This document shows positions 49,709-58,208 of a stretch of 64,000 nt of DNA, one piece after another. This DNA is from Planctomycetota bacterium (GTDB lineage: Bacteria; Planctomycetota; JAJSAM01). Numbering within the stretch: the stretch's first letter is position 1; every line of letters begins with the position of its first letter. Below the pieces are notes generated by a model. It made no database searches and was not told where the DNA came from. It worked only from the letters and a program-made list of their open reading frames with translations. The translations under genes and the position numbers were made by a program. The DNA is taken from positions 91,168 through 155,167 of the forward strand of contig JAJSAM010000030.1 of NCBI GenBank assembly GCA_024274785.1. Direction: 5' to 3'.

Positions 49709-50388
49709 CGTTTCAACACCCTCGTCATGACTTCCCGGCGCCGCGAAGCGTAGATGTCCTTTCCCGTAAACGCCTGGATCGACCGCTCACAACTCTTCGC
49801 AGTGTAGCGAAGCTCCGCCTCCACCGCATCCTGGTCGAGGCCGAGCAGCGCGAGCAAAGTGTAGTGAAACGGGAAACGCCGCCATCGTCCCTTGCCGTCA
49901 CGGTGCTCCGCAAGCGTCTTCAACCCCGCGGCCAGGAGCCGGTCCTCGTCGGGAAACCCTCCCGAGGAGATGTTCCGCCACAGCGCGGCGGTGCAGGTGC
50001 CGCAGCAGAACATGCCGACGGGAGTCCCCCGCGCTTCGCCGTCCATGATCCGACGGTGGATGCCCGCCCGTCCGGCGGCGACCGCGGCATCCGCCCGCTT
50101 CGTCCCGACGCGAAGCAGTCGAAGGGCGCGACACGCCTCCTCGCCGAGGATGTGGCCGGTCCCGGCGCCGGTGGTGATCCTCTCGCCCGTAAACACCCGG
50201 ATTCCCTCCCGGTAGTCCCGGGCCGTGGGCGCGGGCAGGCCCGCATAGGAGCGGGGCGCCTTGCACCGGGTGACCAGCCAGTTCGCCGTTTCCCTCCGGA
50301 CCGGCATAGCCAGCGTGAGACCGTAAAAGTCCACTTCCCAAAGGGAATCGAGAGTCGCGGCCAGGCTATCCGCACTGATCATGCTCAT
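49702..50388 (-). CDS. hypothetical protein with Cys-rich centre
   Basis: A 228-residue, probably soluble, helical protein not recognised. The middle holds GMFCCGTCTAALWRNISSGG, with three close cysteines, and the C-terminal part RRFPFHYTLLALLGLDQD resembles prenyltransferase-type alpha-toroid helices, although no catalytic motif is seen. The ATG at 50388 lies close behind the TPR gene and its stop overlaps the lipoprotein start by 7 bp. Cysteines suggest metal binding or redox chemistry; this is inference. Confidence 0.65.
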   Translation of the reverse strand: MSMISADSLAATLDSLWEVDFYGLTLAMPVRRETANWLVTRCKAPRSYAGLPAPTARDYREGIRVFTGERITTGAGTGHILGEEACRALRLLRVGTKRADAAVAAGRAGIHRRIMDGEARGTPVGMFCCGTCTAALWRNISSGGFPDEDRLLAAGLKTLAEHRDGKGRWRRFPFHYTLLALLGLDQDAVEAELRYTAKSCERSIQAFTGKDIYASRRREVMTRVLKRC

Positions 50389-50399
50389 CGGGAAATCGC

Positions 50400-51350
50400 C
50401 TACATGGTGAGACGTTCCATCAACTCCTCGGTGGGCAGAATGCGTTGCCGACGGAGATTCTCCCGCGCCGCTTCGAGCGAGGGATCCACGGCCACGGCCT
50501 CGAGCCAGGCGTCCACCGCCTGCGGGGTGCGCCCGAGTCGGAACAGCGCGTTGCCGAGGGTGTTCCGCGCGGCGCCGGATTGCGGGTCGCGTTTGATCGC
50601 CTCCCGGGCGGCCTCCTCCGCCTCATCGAACTTGCCGATCTTCAGGCAGGCGAAGGCCAGGTTGGTCATCGGCGCGGCGAGCGACGGGTGGGTCTCGGCG
50701 GCCTTTTTCAGCGTTCGAATGCCCTCCGGCAACTCGCCTCCCACCACGAGCGCCGCGCCGAGCGCACCGGGAGCGTCCGGCGGAGCATTTTCCTCGAGGA
50801 GCACACACTCCCGCAGAGCCCGGATGGCCTCGCTCATCCGGCCGGCATGGAAGTGTTCCAGTCCTTCCTGATAGAGCAGCAGCGCCTTGACGCCGGCCCG
50901 GGCCTGCTCGCGCTCCGCCGAGAGTTCCTGACGCTGGCGATCGATCGAGCGCACCGCATCACGGATCGAGAGCATTTCCCTCGTCACGTCCTTGATGACC
51001 GGGACCAGTTCCTCGAGCACCTCCTCGACCCGTTCACTTCCGCCGCGCACCTCGTCGGTGAGCCCCAGGAACGACGCCCGCGCCTCTTCCGCGCTCCCGG
51101 AAACGCTCTCCTCCACGCGTTCGATCGCCTCCACCGCGGCCTGGAGTTCCAGCGTGGATGGCATCTCCTCCACGACCTGCATGACCTCGCTCGAGGAACC
51201 GACCGTCGGGATGTCGTCGAGCAGACAGATCTCCTCCTCGACCTTGAAGAGCGCGCAGGCCTTCCCCTTGCACTTCACGATCGCCCCGGTGGCGCCGGAA
51301 TCGGAGACGGAAGGACGCGACAGGACCGGACAGTACCTGGGCTTAGCCAT
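50400..51350 (-). CDS. TPR protein with N-terminal Cys pair
   Basis: A 316-residue cytosolic protein. It opens with a Cys-containing module (RYCPVLSRPSV, then KCKGKACALFKVEEEICLLDD), followed by a coiled coil (about 65-155) and four to five TPR units (about 160-310; EGLEHFHAGRMSEAIRALRE, NLAFACLKIGKFDEAEEAAR). Its ATG lies inside the end of the long upstream gene (8-bp overlap). The terminal TAG (50402-50400) is followed by only four sense codons and a TGA that would overlap the next ATG as ATGA. Scaffold role is likely. Confidence 0.78.
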   Translation of the reverse strand: MAKPRYCPVLSRPSVSDSGATGAIVKCKGKACALFKVEEEICLLDDIPTVGSSSEVMQVVEEMPSTLELQAAVEAIERVEESVSGSAEEARASFLGLTDEVRGGSERVEEVLEELVPVIKDVTREMLSIRDAVRSIDRQRQELSAEREQARAGVKALLLYQEGLEHFHAGRMSEAIRALRECVLLEENAPPDAPGALGAALVVGGELPEGIRTLKKAAETHPSLAAPMTNLAFACLKIGKFDEAEEAAREAIKRDPQSGAARNTLGNALFRLGRTPQAVDAWLEAVAVDPSLEAARENLRRQRILPTEELMERLTM

Positions 51351-54300
51351 GACCCTTCACCTCCTCGAGTGGCGCGGTCAACTCGGAGATGCGCAGGGTC
51401 CCGGGCATCCTCCGCCGATAGTAGTCCTCCAGAAAAGCGCGGCATCCCCGATGGGCCGGGTCGGCGCGCGCCAGGCGCTCGAGATGAGAGAGTCCGGTCG
51501 CCTCGTCGCCGACGCGAAGCAGGGCGCGCCCGGTGAAGTAGAGGACCTCCATCTCCTCCGCGGCCAGGTCGCCGTCCCGATCTATGGTCTCGGCGATGGC
51601 CACGCCCTCCGCGACAGCCTGCTCGGGATGGTCGGCCGCGTAGTGCACCATCAGCCGGACGGCCATCACCTCGAGGTCGGCCGGATCCGCCTCTTCGAGT
51701 GCCGCCAGCGCCGCGGTGGGATCGCCGGCGGAGAGAAGCGCGGCGGCCTTCACCCGCCCTTCGTCGGCCTCGGAGGCGACGTGCTCCATGCGAAGGACGT
51801 GGTTCTGCCGGATGCGACGGACGATCTCCGCCTCTTCCGGATGGACCTCGCTCGACCTGGTGAGCGCCGTGTAGGCGTCTTCATGGAGATGGCGCTCCTC
51901 GAGCGAGGTGGCGAGCAGCTTCACGGTTCTGATCTCGTCCTCCGGATCGGGCGATCGAGAGAGCACCTCCCGGCACTCCTTCTCGCATTGGGCCCATCGC
52001 TCCGCCCGCCGCGTTTCCATCTCCGGCGACTGCGCGGAGTCGGCGAGGATTTCGGCGTAACGAATGCGGGCCTCGGTGTGGTTTCCAAAGCGCTTCAGCA
52101 GCCAGGGAAAAATCTCGATCGCCTGCTCCCGGAACGTTTCCCCGGCCGCGGCCAATCGGTTCTGGTGTTCGAGGGCCTCGTCCTCGTCTCCGTTACGAAT
52201 GGTCAGGCGCGCCAGAATGCGAAGGAGGTCGGGGTCGTCCTCCTCGACGGCCAGCAACTCCCGGGCGCACTCGAGCCCCTCCTTCACCGTGAGGTCCTCG
52301 TCGAGTTCCTCGGCACGTTCCAGGTCGAGCGCCGCCTCGCGGACCCGGCGCTCCGGAGCGAACACGTCGATGGCCCGCCGCAACGGCACGCGCGCCTCCT
52401 CGGGATACTCCTCACCGATCCGCGCCAGTTGCGCGAGGGCGCATTCCACACCGAGCAGCGGCAGGCCGTCGATGACGTGGCCGAGGGCCCCCACCGCATC
52501 GGACTGCATGAGACTGAGATCCGTGAGCACGAGTCTCAAGTCCGCGGAGTCGGAGCCCGCCTCGATCAGGCTCTCCCCGGTCTCCCGCAGGCCCCCGATC
52601 ACCTTCTTGTCGGGTTCCTCCGCGTCAAGGCGCCACCGAATGCTCCCGGCCAGGTGGTCCGGCAGCTCGAACTCGCGGTGCCGTGCGACCAGGAGATCGA
52701 TCCCTTCGATTGGAAGAAGTCCGTCCTCGAACAACCCGGTCAGGCGCTTCTCCGTCACACGTTCCGGATCGCCGGAGGCGAGGATCAGCTTCTGAGAGGC
52801 CTTCACCGCACCCTCTCCGTCCCGGGCCCGAATACAGTGCTCGGCCATCGTGGTCCAATACGCAGCGGAGCCTTCGGCGGCCTCGAAATCCCCGGCTTGC
52901 AGTACGGATCCGGCGACCGCCACGATCGAATCGGCGTCGAGCGGCGCCTTTTCGGCCGCCACCGCGGTCGAGATCACGCCGTCCAGATCCTCCGCCTGGT
53001 GGGCGAAGTGAAGGGCGGCGGTGATGGGTGCCGCCTTCTCCGGGTGGATCCGGATCAGGTTCAGGAGTCGCTCCCGCACCGCCTCATAGGCATCGGGGTG
53101 GTCGGCCACGATCCGGCCGCAGGTCTCGATCTCTCTCTCGAAGTCCCGCTCCGCCAGGTCCACGTCCGCGATCAGGGTGAGCGCTTCGGGCAGATGGCCG
53201 GCCTCATAGGCCAACTCCGCCTCGTCCCGAATCCGCTTCCGGTCGATCCCCTCCCGGGGAAGCAACGCGGCCAGGCGGGCCACCGCCTCGCGATGGGACC
53301 CCATCTCCATGAGCCAGGAAATCGCGGTCCACGGCACTTCGAGGTGCCCCGGGAATTCCCGCTCCACCTCGTCCAGTCGCTCGAGGAGGCGGGGATTCGG
53401 CGCGCTGACGCCACGGATCGGAGCGAGGGTTTCCTCCGCCCCGCCGAGCAGGCTTTCGACCTTCGACAGGCAGACGCGAGCGTGATCGTGCTCCGGGTCT
53501 TCCTCCACCATCGCGGCCAGGCGGCGGCCGCATCCGGAGACCACTTCCGCGCGACCGTCCTCCTTTGCGATCCGCGCCGAGGAGAGGAAGAGGTCGGCGG
53601 CGTGATTGCGATGCCCAAGGTGGTGCTCGCAGCGCCCGGAGATGGCCAGGCGCATTCCTCGCGTGGCATCGTCGTCGGGCATGCGGCCGAGCAGGGTCGC
53701 CACCGCCGTGGTGCGATCCGGATACTCGTCGAGCAACTGCACGAGCAGAGCGGTGACCCGGTTCTCGTCGCCCGACGAAACGAGCAGGACCTCCACCATC
53801 CCTTCGAGGACGAGGTAGCGCTCCTTCACGGGCACGTGGTCCTCGATCGCCGTCAGGGTCCGCAGGGCGAGCTCGGGCGTACTCGCGGACCGCGCCACGC
53901 GGACCGCGTCGGGATGCCGCGAGAGGCTGACGTGGAGGAGAGCACCGACCTTCAGCCATGCCGGTTCGGTGGCCTCGTCGGAGGGGATCTGCCCCCCGAT
54001 GGACTCAATGGCCAGCGCGGAGTACTCGTCCTCGTACAGGCGCTCGGCGAGGGTCAGAGCGTGGTCGGCGTGCAGACCGGTGATACGCAAGAGCCGCAGC
54101 ACTTCACCATTCAGCTCCGGATCCGGATGGCCGGCGATGCGTACCCGGGCGGCGGCGGAGACCAGCGGACGCGCCCATTCGTTCTCCTGCTTGACCAGGT
54201 TCGCGATCCGGGCCACGGCGTCGCCCTCGCGACCGGCGGCGAGGTCGGCCCGCGCGCGAAGTCCCTCCGCATGAGGGGTGTCCGCGAGTTCCGCGGCGGC

Positions 54301-55179
54301 GGGGCCGGAAAGCCAGGAGCAGATCGATTCCGCGGAACCGGGCGCAGAGGCCAGGAGATTACGCAGCGTCTCCGCGGCCCCATCGGCGTTTCCCGTCTCC
54401 AGTTGCACCTCGGCGCGCACGAGGGCGAGATCGGGAGATGCGGGGGAACTCCGGCGCAGACGATGGATGACGGACTCGCGGTCCGTGGCGGATACCCCGC
54501 GGGCCTCTCGCAACTGGCGGGCGGCCGCCGCGTCGTTGCCGAGAGCATGGTGGCAGGTCGCCTCGATCAGACGAAAGTCGTCAGGCAGGGGAAGGTCCGA
54601 GGCCCGGGCTTCGCCCAGCAGTTCCAGGACGGCGACGGGATCGAGGGCGGCGAGAGAGGCGGCGGCGGCCCGGGCCGGGCCGAAATCCATCAGGTGGAAA
54701 CAGGCCCGGGCGGCTTCCATCCGGACCGCCAGGTCGTCTCCATGCTCCTTCGCGATCTCGCGGATACGATCCATCGCCCGCTCACCTCGGTCGACATCCG
54801 GTTCCAGGCGAACGATCTCCGCCCGGGCCTTCAGCTCCGGAATCGGCTCGTCCCGGAGCAGGTCGGCGAGCAGTTCCCAGCCCTCCGCGAAGTCGGGGTG
54901 GCGGCCGGTGATTCCCCGGGCGACGGTCATCAGGCTCTCCCGCGCGGGCGGCGAGGTCGTGGTCATGGCAGCGCGCACGTGGGCCACCAGGCGGGCGGGC
55001 TCATGAGACGCGAGGTCGAGCGCCTGCTCCACCCAGCCCTCGCCGGCCGCATGACCGCTTTCCAGCAGAGCCCAGCGGACGGTCAGGTCCGAGGGCAACG
55101 CCTTGACGATCTTTTCGAGGAGTTGCTTCGCGTGCTCCGCGAGATCGGGGGGGCCGTAGAGCGCGGAGCGCAGATGCAT
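51343..55179 (-). CDS. very long TPR-like helical-repeat protein, main part
   Basis: A 1278-residue all-helical protein made of degenerate TPR-like units along its whole length (AEGWELLADLLRDEPIPELK, VRMEAARACFHLMDFGPARA, CSWLSGPAAAELADTPHAEG). No signal peptide, membrane helix or enzymatic motif. It is in the same frame as the short gene upstream (55201-55686), separated by one TAG and six codons; the ATG at 55179 has no ribosome site. The two are therefore probably one interrupted gene of about 1447 codons. The product would be a large scaffold working with the TPR protein encoded next. Confidence 0.7.
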   Translation of the reverse strand: MHLRSALYGPPDLAEHAKQLLEKIVKALPSDLTVRWALLESGHAAGEGWVEQALDLASHEPARLVAHVRAAMTTTSPPARESLMTVARGITGRHPDFAEGWELLADLLRDEPIPELKARAEIVRLEPDVDRGERAMDRIREIAKEHGDDLAVRMEAARACFHLMDFGPARAAAASLAALDPVAVLELLGEARASDLPLPDDFRLIEATCHHALGNDAAAARQLREARGVSATDRESVIHRLRRSSPASPDLALVRAEVQLETGNADGAAETLRNLLASAPGSAESICSWLSGPAAAELADTPHAEGLRARADLAAGREGDAVARIANLVKQENEWARPLVSAAARVRIAGHPDPELNGEVLRLLRITGLHADHALTLAERLYEDEYSALAIESIGGQIPSDEATEPAWLKVGALLHVSLSRHPDAVRVARSASTPELALRTLTAIEDHVPVKERYLVLEGMVEVLLVSSGDENRVTALLVQLLDEYPDRTTAVATLLGRMPDDDATRGMRLAISGRCEHHLGHRNHAADLFLSSARIAKEDGRAEVVSGCGRRLAAMVEEDPEHDHARVCLSKVESLLGGAEETLAPIRGVSAPNPRLLERLDEVEREFPGHLEVPWTAISWLMEMGSHREAVARLAALLPREGIDRKRIRDEAELAYEAGHLPEALTLIADVDLAERDFEREIETCGRIVADHPDAYEAVRERLLNLIRIHPEKAAPITAALHFAHQAEDLDGVISTAVAAEKAPLDADSIVAVAGSVLQAGDFEAAEGSAAYWTTMAEHCIRARDGEGAVKASQKLILASGDPERVTEKRLTGLFEDGLLPIEGIDLLVARHREFELPDHLAGSIRWRLDAEEPDKKVIGGLRETGESLIEAGSDSADLRLVLTDLSLMQSDAVGALGHVIDGLPLLGVECALAQLARIGEEYPEEARVPLRRAIDVFAPERRVREAALDLERAEELDEDLTVKEGLECARELLAVEEDDPDLLRILARLTIRNGDEDEALEHQNRLAAAGETFREQAIEIFPWLLKRFGNHTEARIRYAEILADSAQSPEMETRRAERWAQCEKECREVLSRSPDPEDEIRTVKLLATSLEERHLHEDAYTALTRSSEVHPEEAEIVRRIRQNHVLRMEHVASEADEGRVKAAALLSAGDPTAALAALEEADPADLEVMAVRLMVHYAADHPEQAVAEGVAIAETIDRDGDLAAEEMEVLYFTGRALLRVGDEATGLSHLERLARADPAHRGCRAFLEDYYRRRMPGTLRISELTAPLEEVKGHG

Positions 55180-55200
55180 CGCCGCGGGTTTGCCCTTGCC

Positions 55201-55686
55201 CTAGGCGATCGCCAGGTGGGCCAGCGCAGTGTGGGCCGGTGCGGCTCCGGCGCCGTCCGCGCGCCCCCGGGCCAGGTCCTTCAGCGCGGGGAAGGCCGCC
55301 GGGGCGATGTCCGCGGCGCGCCTGGTGAACTTGCGAGCCTCGTCCCAGTCACCGGCCTTCGCCAGCTCCTGCCAGACGACATCGATGACCCGAACCGGGT
55401 CTTTCCACTTGCCGAGGTGTTCTTCGAGGAACGCCCGGGCGGTCCGAACCTCCTTCGGCTGATCGGACCTGGCAACCAGCGATACCGCGAGGGCTTCCGC
55501 CTGAGGGACCATGCCCACCGTCAGGTACAGCCCCGCGAACCGGTTCTTGAGCTCGTCCGGAAGATCGCTCGGATCCTCGATCCTCTCCCTGAGCGCCCGG
55601 GCCGCATCCTGGCTGCCCTTCTTCTTCAGGAGCGCTTCCACCTGTGCGAGGACCTTTTCCGGACTTCCACCCCCGAAGATGCCCAT
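55201..55686 (-). CDS. N-terminal part of the long TPR-like protein, ended by in-frame TAG
   Basis: A 161-residue helical protein (MGIFGGGSPEKVLAQVEALL, then DDWDEARKFTRR-type helices). ATG at 55686 has GAGAGGG five bases before, better than GTG at 55704. The C-terminus reads HTALAHLAIA, then TAG (55203-55201), then GKGKPAA and the ATG of the next entry, all in one frame and with uniform codon use. This is the natural beginning of the 1278-residue protein downstream, cut by a single-base change from a Glu or Gln codon. Confidence 0.68.
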   Translation of the reverse strand: MGIFGGGSPEKVLAQVEALLKKKGSQDAARALRERIEDPSDLPDELKNRFAGLYLTVGMVPQAEALAVSLVARSDQPKEVRTARAFLEEHLGKWKDPVRVIDVVWQELAKAGDWDEARKFTRRAADIAPAAFPALKDLARGRADGAGAAPAHTALAHLAIA

Positions 55687-55788
55687 GTACACCCTCTCCC
55701 ACACCTGATCCGTAGTGAACGCCCCGCATCGGAGACACGGGGGCGACCAGCATAAATCAAGGTAGAGCCAAAGGAAACAGAGCTGCGG

Positions 55789-56772
55789 TCACCGGACCGC
55801 GGTGAAGAGCGCTTCATCGGTGCGGCCGAGCAGTGCGGAGAGGTGGCTCAGGACGCGCGAACTGACGTGGGAGCGGCCGAGAAAGTGGTGGAGCGGCCGG
55901 GCGGTGTCCTCGGCGAGGGCGCGAAAGCTCCGACTGAGAAAGGCCGGACGGCGGAAGGGTCGGACGCCGGTTGTGGCGAAGCCGGCCTCGGTGAGATGGC
56001 GGGTCAGGGTCTTCCGGGTGAAGTGCGTCAGGTGTCGCGGAACATCGAGGCCGTACCAGGCGGCCCCGGTCCACTTCGCGGCCAGGCTGTCGAAAAGGGG
56101 GCAGACGAGATGCAGGACGCCACCGGGTTTCAGGACATCCCGAACGGCGCGCAGTGTCGCCAGCGGAGAGGGAACATGCTCGAGCACGTGCCACATGGTG
56201 ACGACGTCGAAGGAGCCCGCCTCGATCTCGGTCCCCGGCAGGGTTCCGACCGAGAGCGAAAGCCCCTTTGCCCGTCCTTCCGCCACGGCTCGAGGAACGG
56301 CGTCGAGACCCTCCGCCAGCCAGCCAGCCGCGCCCATCCGGGCGACGTAGCGACCGCTGCCGCATCCCAGGTCGAGGAGTCGCCCCTGGCCCCGATACGG
56401 AACGTAGCCCACCATCCGCCGGTGCGCCAGCAGCCGCTTCGCCCGGGGAGCATGAACCAGGCGCGAAAGCCACCCGGAGGGATCGCCGGGCGGATAGCCC
56501 CGGAAGTTCACCAGGGCGAAGCGCAGGAAGCCGGCCGGCGCGGCCGGGATCACAACGCCGGCGTCGTGGATCTCGTACCCTTCCGGGTAGGCGGCCCCGA
56601 GCGTCTCGGGCGTCGGTTGGGGATCCGTCCGGGAAAGACCACACGACAAGCAGCGGACCACCGGAAACTCCCCGGGGAGAGAGAGCAGGCGATCCCGGCC
56701 GGTCAGGACGGTCTCGGCGGCGGTCGCCCCGCAGAAGTCGCACGGGACAGGGATGAGTCTGAGGCCGGACAT
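55789..56772 (-). CDS. class I SAM-dependent methyltransferase with N-terminal zinc-binding segment
   Basis: A 327-residue enzyme. The N-terminus has two Cys pairs (PCDFCGA and RCLSCGL) that probably hold zinc, as in many sugar/lipid methyltransferases of this type. The Rossmann core follows: GRLLDLGCGSGRYVARM binds SAM, SFDVVTMWHVLEHVPSP is motif with VLEHV, and LKPGGVLHLVCP is post-motif. ATG at 56772 is preceded by TAGACT seven bases away and no ribosome site. Substrate unknown; the family often acts on sugars or quinone-like small molecules. Confidence 0.9.
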   Translation of the reverse strand: MSGLRLIPVPCDFCGATAAETVLTGRDRLLSLPGEFPVVRCLSCGLSRTDPQPTPETLGAAYPEGYEIHDAGVVIPAAPAGFLRFALVNFRGYPPGDPSGWLSRLVHAPRAKRLLAHRRMVGYVPYRGQGRLLDLGCGSGRYVARMGAAGWLAEGLDAVPRAVAEGRAKGLSLSVGTLPGTEIEAGSFDVVTMWHVLEHVPSPLATLRAVRDVLKPGGVLHLVCPLFDSLAAKWTGAAWYGLDVPRHLTHFTRKTLTRHLTEAGFATTGVRPFRRPAFLSRSFRALAEDTARPLHHFLGRSHVSSRVLSHLSALLGRTDEALFTAVR

Positions 56773-56799
56773 GCCGGGAAGTCTAACAGGGTCGGTCCG

Positions 56800-56833
56800 C
56801 CCCGGAAGTCCCGACTGTGCCGGGAAACCGCCC
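56800..56833. repeat. dispersed intergenic repeat, copy B
   Basis: Close relative of 49083-49115 (CCCCGGAAGTCCCGACTGTG then CCGGGAAACCGCCC), located between the methyltransferase start and the HD-domain remnant. Confidence 0.4.
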
Positions 56834-56850
56834 CTCTGCCCCGACCCTCC

Positions 56851-56991
56851 GGGGCGAAGGTGGTGAAGCTCGCGGATCGCTTCGACAACATGGCCGCCAT
56901 CCACCTGATGTCCGAGGAGTGCCTCCCTGGAATCCGGCCCCAGGCGGAACCGGCGATCCGCGAGCTGATGGTCAGCGCGACTACGTGGTGA
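56851..56991 (+). pseudogene. HD-domain ((p)ppGpp hydrolase-like) remnant
   Basis: A 46-codon coding-like stretch ending in TGA: AKVVKLADRFDNMAAIHLMS, then EECLPGIRPQAEPAIRELM. The VKLADRxxNM segment is the signature of the HD domain of RelA/SpoT and related phosphohydrolases. There is no start codon or ribosome site, and the end overlaps the antisense hsp20 gene. It is the residue of a lost gene. Confidence 0.5.
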
Positions 56992-57394
56992 CCTCGATGC
57001 GCCGGGTGGTCGTCCCCACCTTCGGAAGCGTCAGGGTCAGGATGCCGTTCTTCGCGTTCGCGGCGATGCTCTCCCGGTCGACTTCACCGCTCAGTTTGAA
57101 ACTGCGGACGAAGTCACCGGTCTCATACTCGGACCAGGCGATGGACTCCGGCTCGGACTCGGCCGGCTAGATGCGGCCCCGCAAGGTGAGCAGGTTTCGC
57201 TCCAGCGTGAGGTCGATTCCGGAGACCGGTACCCCCGGCATTTCGGTGACGATCACCACGTTCTCCGCGGTTTCAAAGATGTCGGTCCGCGGGAGGAATT
57301 CCCGGCCCGCGTGGGTGCTCTCCACACCTTCGGGCAATTCCGCTTCCCGCTTCTCGAGGTCATGCTCGGCCTTTTCGTGTTCCTTGGTTGCCAT
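56981..57394 (-). pseudogene. second small heat-shock protein (Hsp20), interrupted by in-frame TAG
   Basis: An alpha-crystallin chaperone of 137 codons that would hold unfolded proteins. ATG at 57394 follows AGGAGG. The frame has PRTDIFETAENVVIVTEMPG and LERNLLTLRGRI, then TAG at 57169-57167 (codon 76), and continues in frame with PAESEPESIAWSEYETGDF, VRSFKL and the conserved KNGILTLTLPK ending at TAG 56981. At the stop position relatives have a residue such as Glu (GRVEPPE-like). The essential second half of the crystallin fold lies after the stop, so without readthrough the protein is non-functional. Confidence 0.85.
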
Positions 57395-57406
57395 GGATGG
57401 ATCCTC

Positions 57407-57829
57407 CTATGCCGTCTTGACTTCGATCCGGTGTGGCTTGTCCACCTCGGGGCGCTTCATCGAGATCCGCAGCACGCCGTCGCGACAGGTGGCGTCCACC
57501 GACTCGGCATCGATCGCGTACGGAAGCTGGATGGTCCTTCGAAAGGACCCGCTCCGGCGTTCCCGGCGGTGCCAGGTCCGGCTCTCGTCCTCCTCGTAGC
57601 CGGGCAACTCTCCGCGGATCGTCAGGTTGTCGCGGACCGCGGAAATCTCGAGATCGGCCGGGTCCACTCCCGGAAGCTCCGCGGTGACCACCAGCCCTTC
57701 CTCGTCGGCGCTGATGTTCACCGGCGGATAGGCCGTCGCACGGGGGCGGCTCATGTCGGCGAACAGCCGGTCCATTTCGCGTCGAAACTCTCCGAGCCGA
57801 CGCATCGGATTGTGATGGTAGAACCTCAT
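57407..57829 (-). CDS. small heat-shock protein (Hsp20)
   Basis: A 140-residue alpha-crystallin-type holdase. Segments NISADEEGLVVTAELPGVDP, LTIRGELPGYEEDE, GSFRRTIQLPYAIDAE and the signature CRDGVLRISMKRP are complete, as is the C-terminal IEV (oligomer contact). ATG at 57829 has GGAGG six bases before it. Its TAG stop overlaps the ribosome site of the second hsp20, so they form one operon. A sigma54-like promoter lies 46 bp upstream. Confidence 0.94.
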   Translation of the reverse strand: MRFYHHNPMRRLGEFRREMDRLFADMSRPRATAYPPVNISADEEGLVVTAELPGVDPADLEISAVRDNLTIRGELPGYEEDESRTWHRRERRSGSFRRTIQLPYAIDAESVDATCRDGVLRISMKRPEVDKPHRIEVKTA

Positions 57830-57874
57830 TCGCAACCTCCTCGTGTCAAGGGATGAAACACCGGTAGTTGCATC

Positions 57875-57889
57875 TCAATCAGCGTGCCA
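57875..57889 (-). promoter_or_regulatory. sigma54-like promoter of the hsp20 operon
   Basis: The minus strand reads TGGCACG-ctga-TTGA at 57889-57875. The -24 block and spacing are perfect; the -12 block has TTGA instead of TTGC. Transcription would start near 57864, giving a leader of about 35 nt with the GGAGG. E. coli ibpB is a known sigma54-dependent small heat-shock gene. Confidence 0.45.
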
Positions 57890-58208
57890 AGCGATAAGTC
57901 CGGCACATTGAAATCAGTTAAATAACGACGACGAAACCTCTTAAGTTAATCCATGCGGGTTTCAGCCAATGCTACCGCGACCCAAGAACTGCCAGAATGA
58001 CAGTCAACCTGCAACACCCGACGGCCATCGGCTCCGCTCCCCCCCCGGGTGGGGAATCCACTGGGCCTTCCCGGCGTCCCGGATCGACCCTGGCGGTCGT
58101 CCTGCCCGGACCGCTGCTCCTCGAATGCGGTATCGACAGAATTTGCCGCGCCCGTTCCGCCGAACGAGCGACCTCTTTCTGGGGAAGAACCCGGAAGGAG
58201 GAGTTCGG
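57890..58208. other. gene-free, partly AT-rich spacer upstream of hsp20 operon
   Basis: No gene is seen. The first 70 bp are AT-rich (AAATCAGTTAAATAACGACG), unusual for this window, and would be the upstream control region for the hsp20 operon. The palindrome TGACAGTCA lies near 57998-58006. The remaining stretch before 58209 shows open frames but no coding bias or ribosome site until GGAGGAG at the next gene. Confidence 0.4.
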
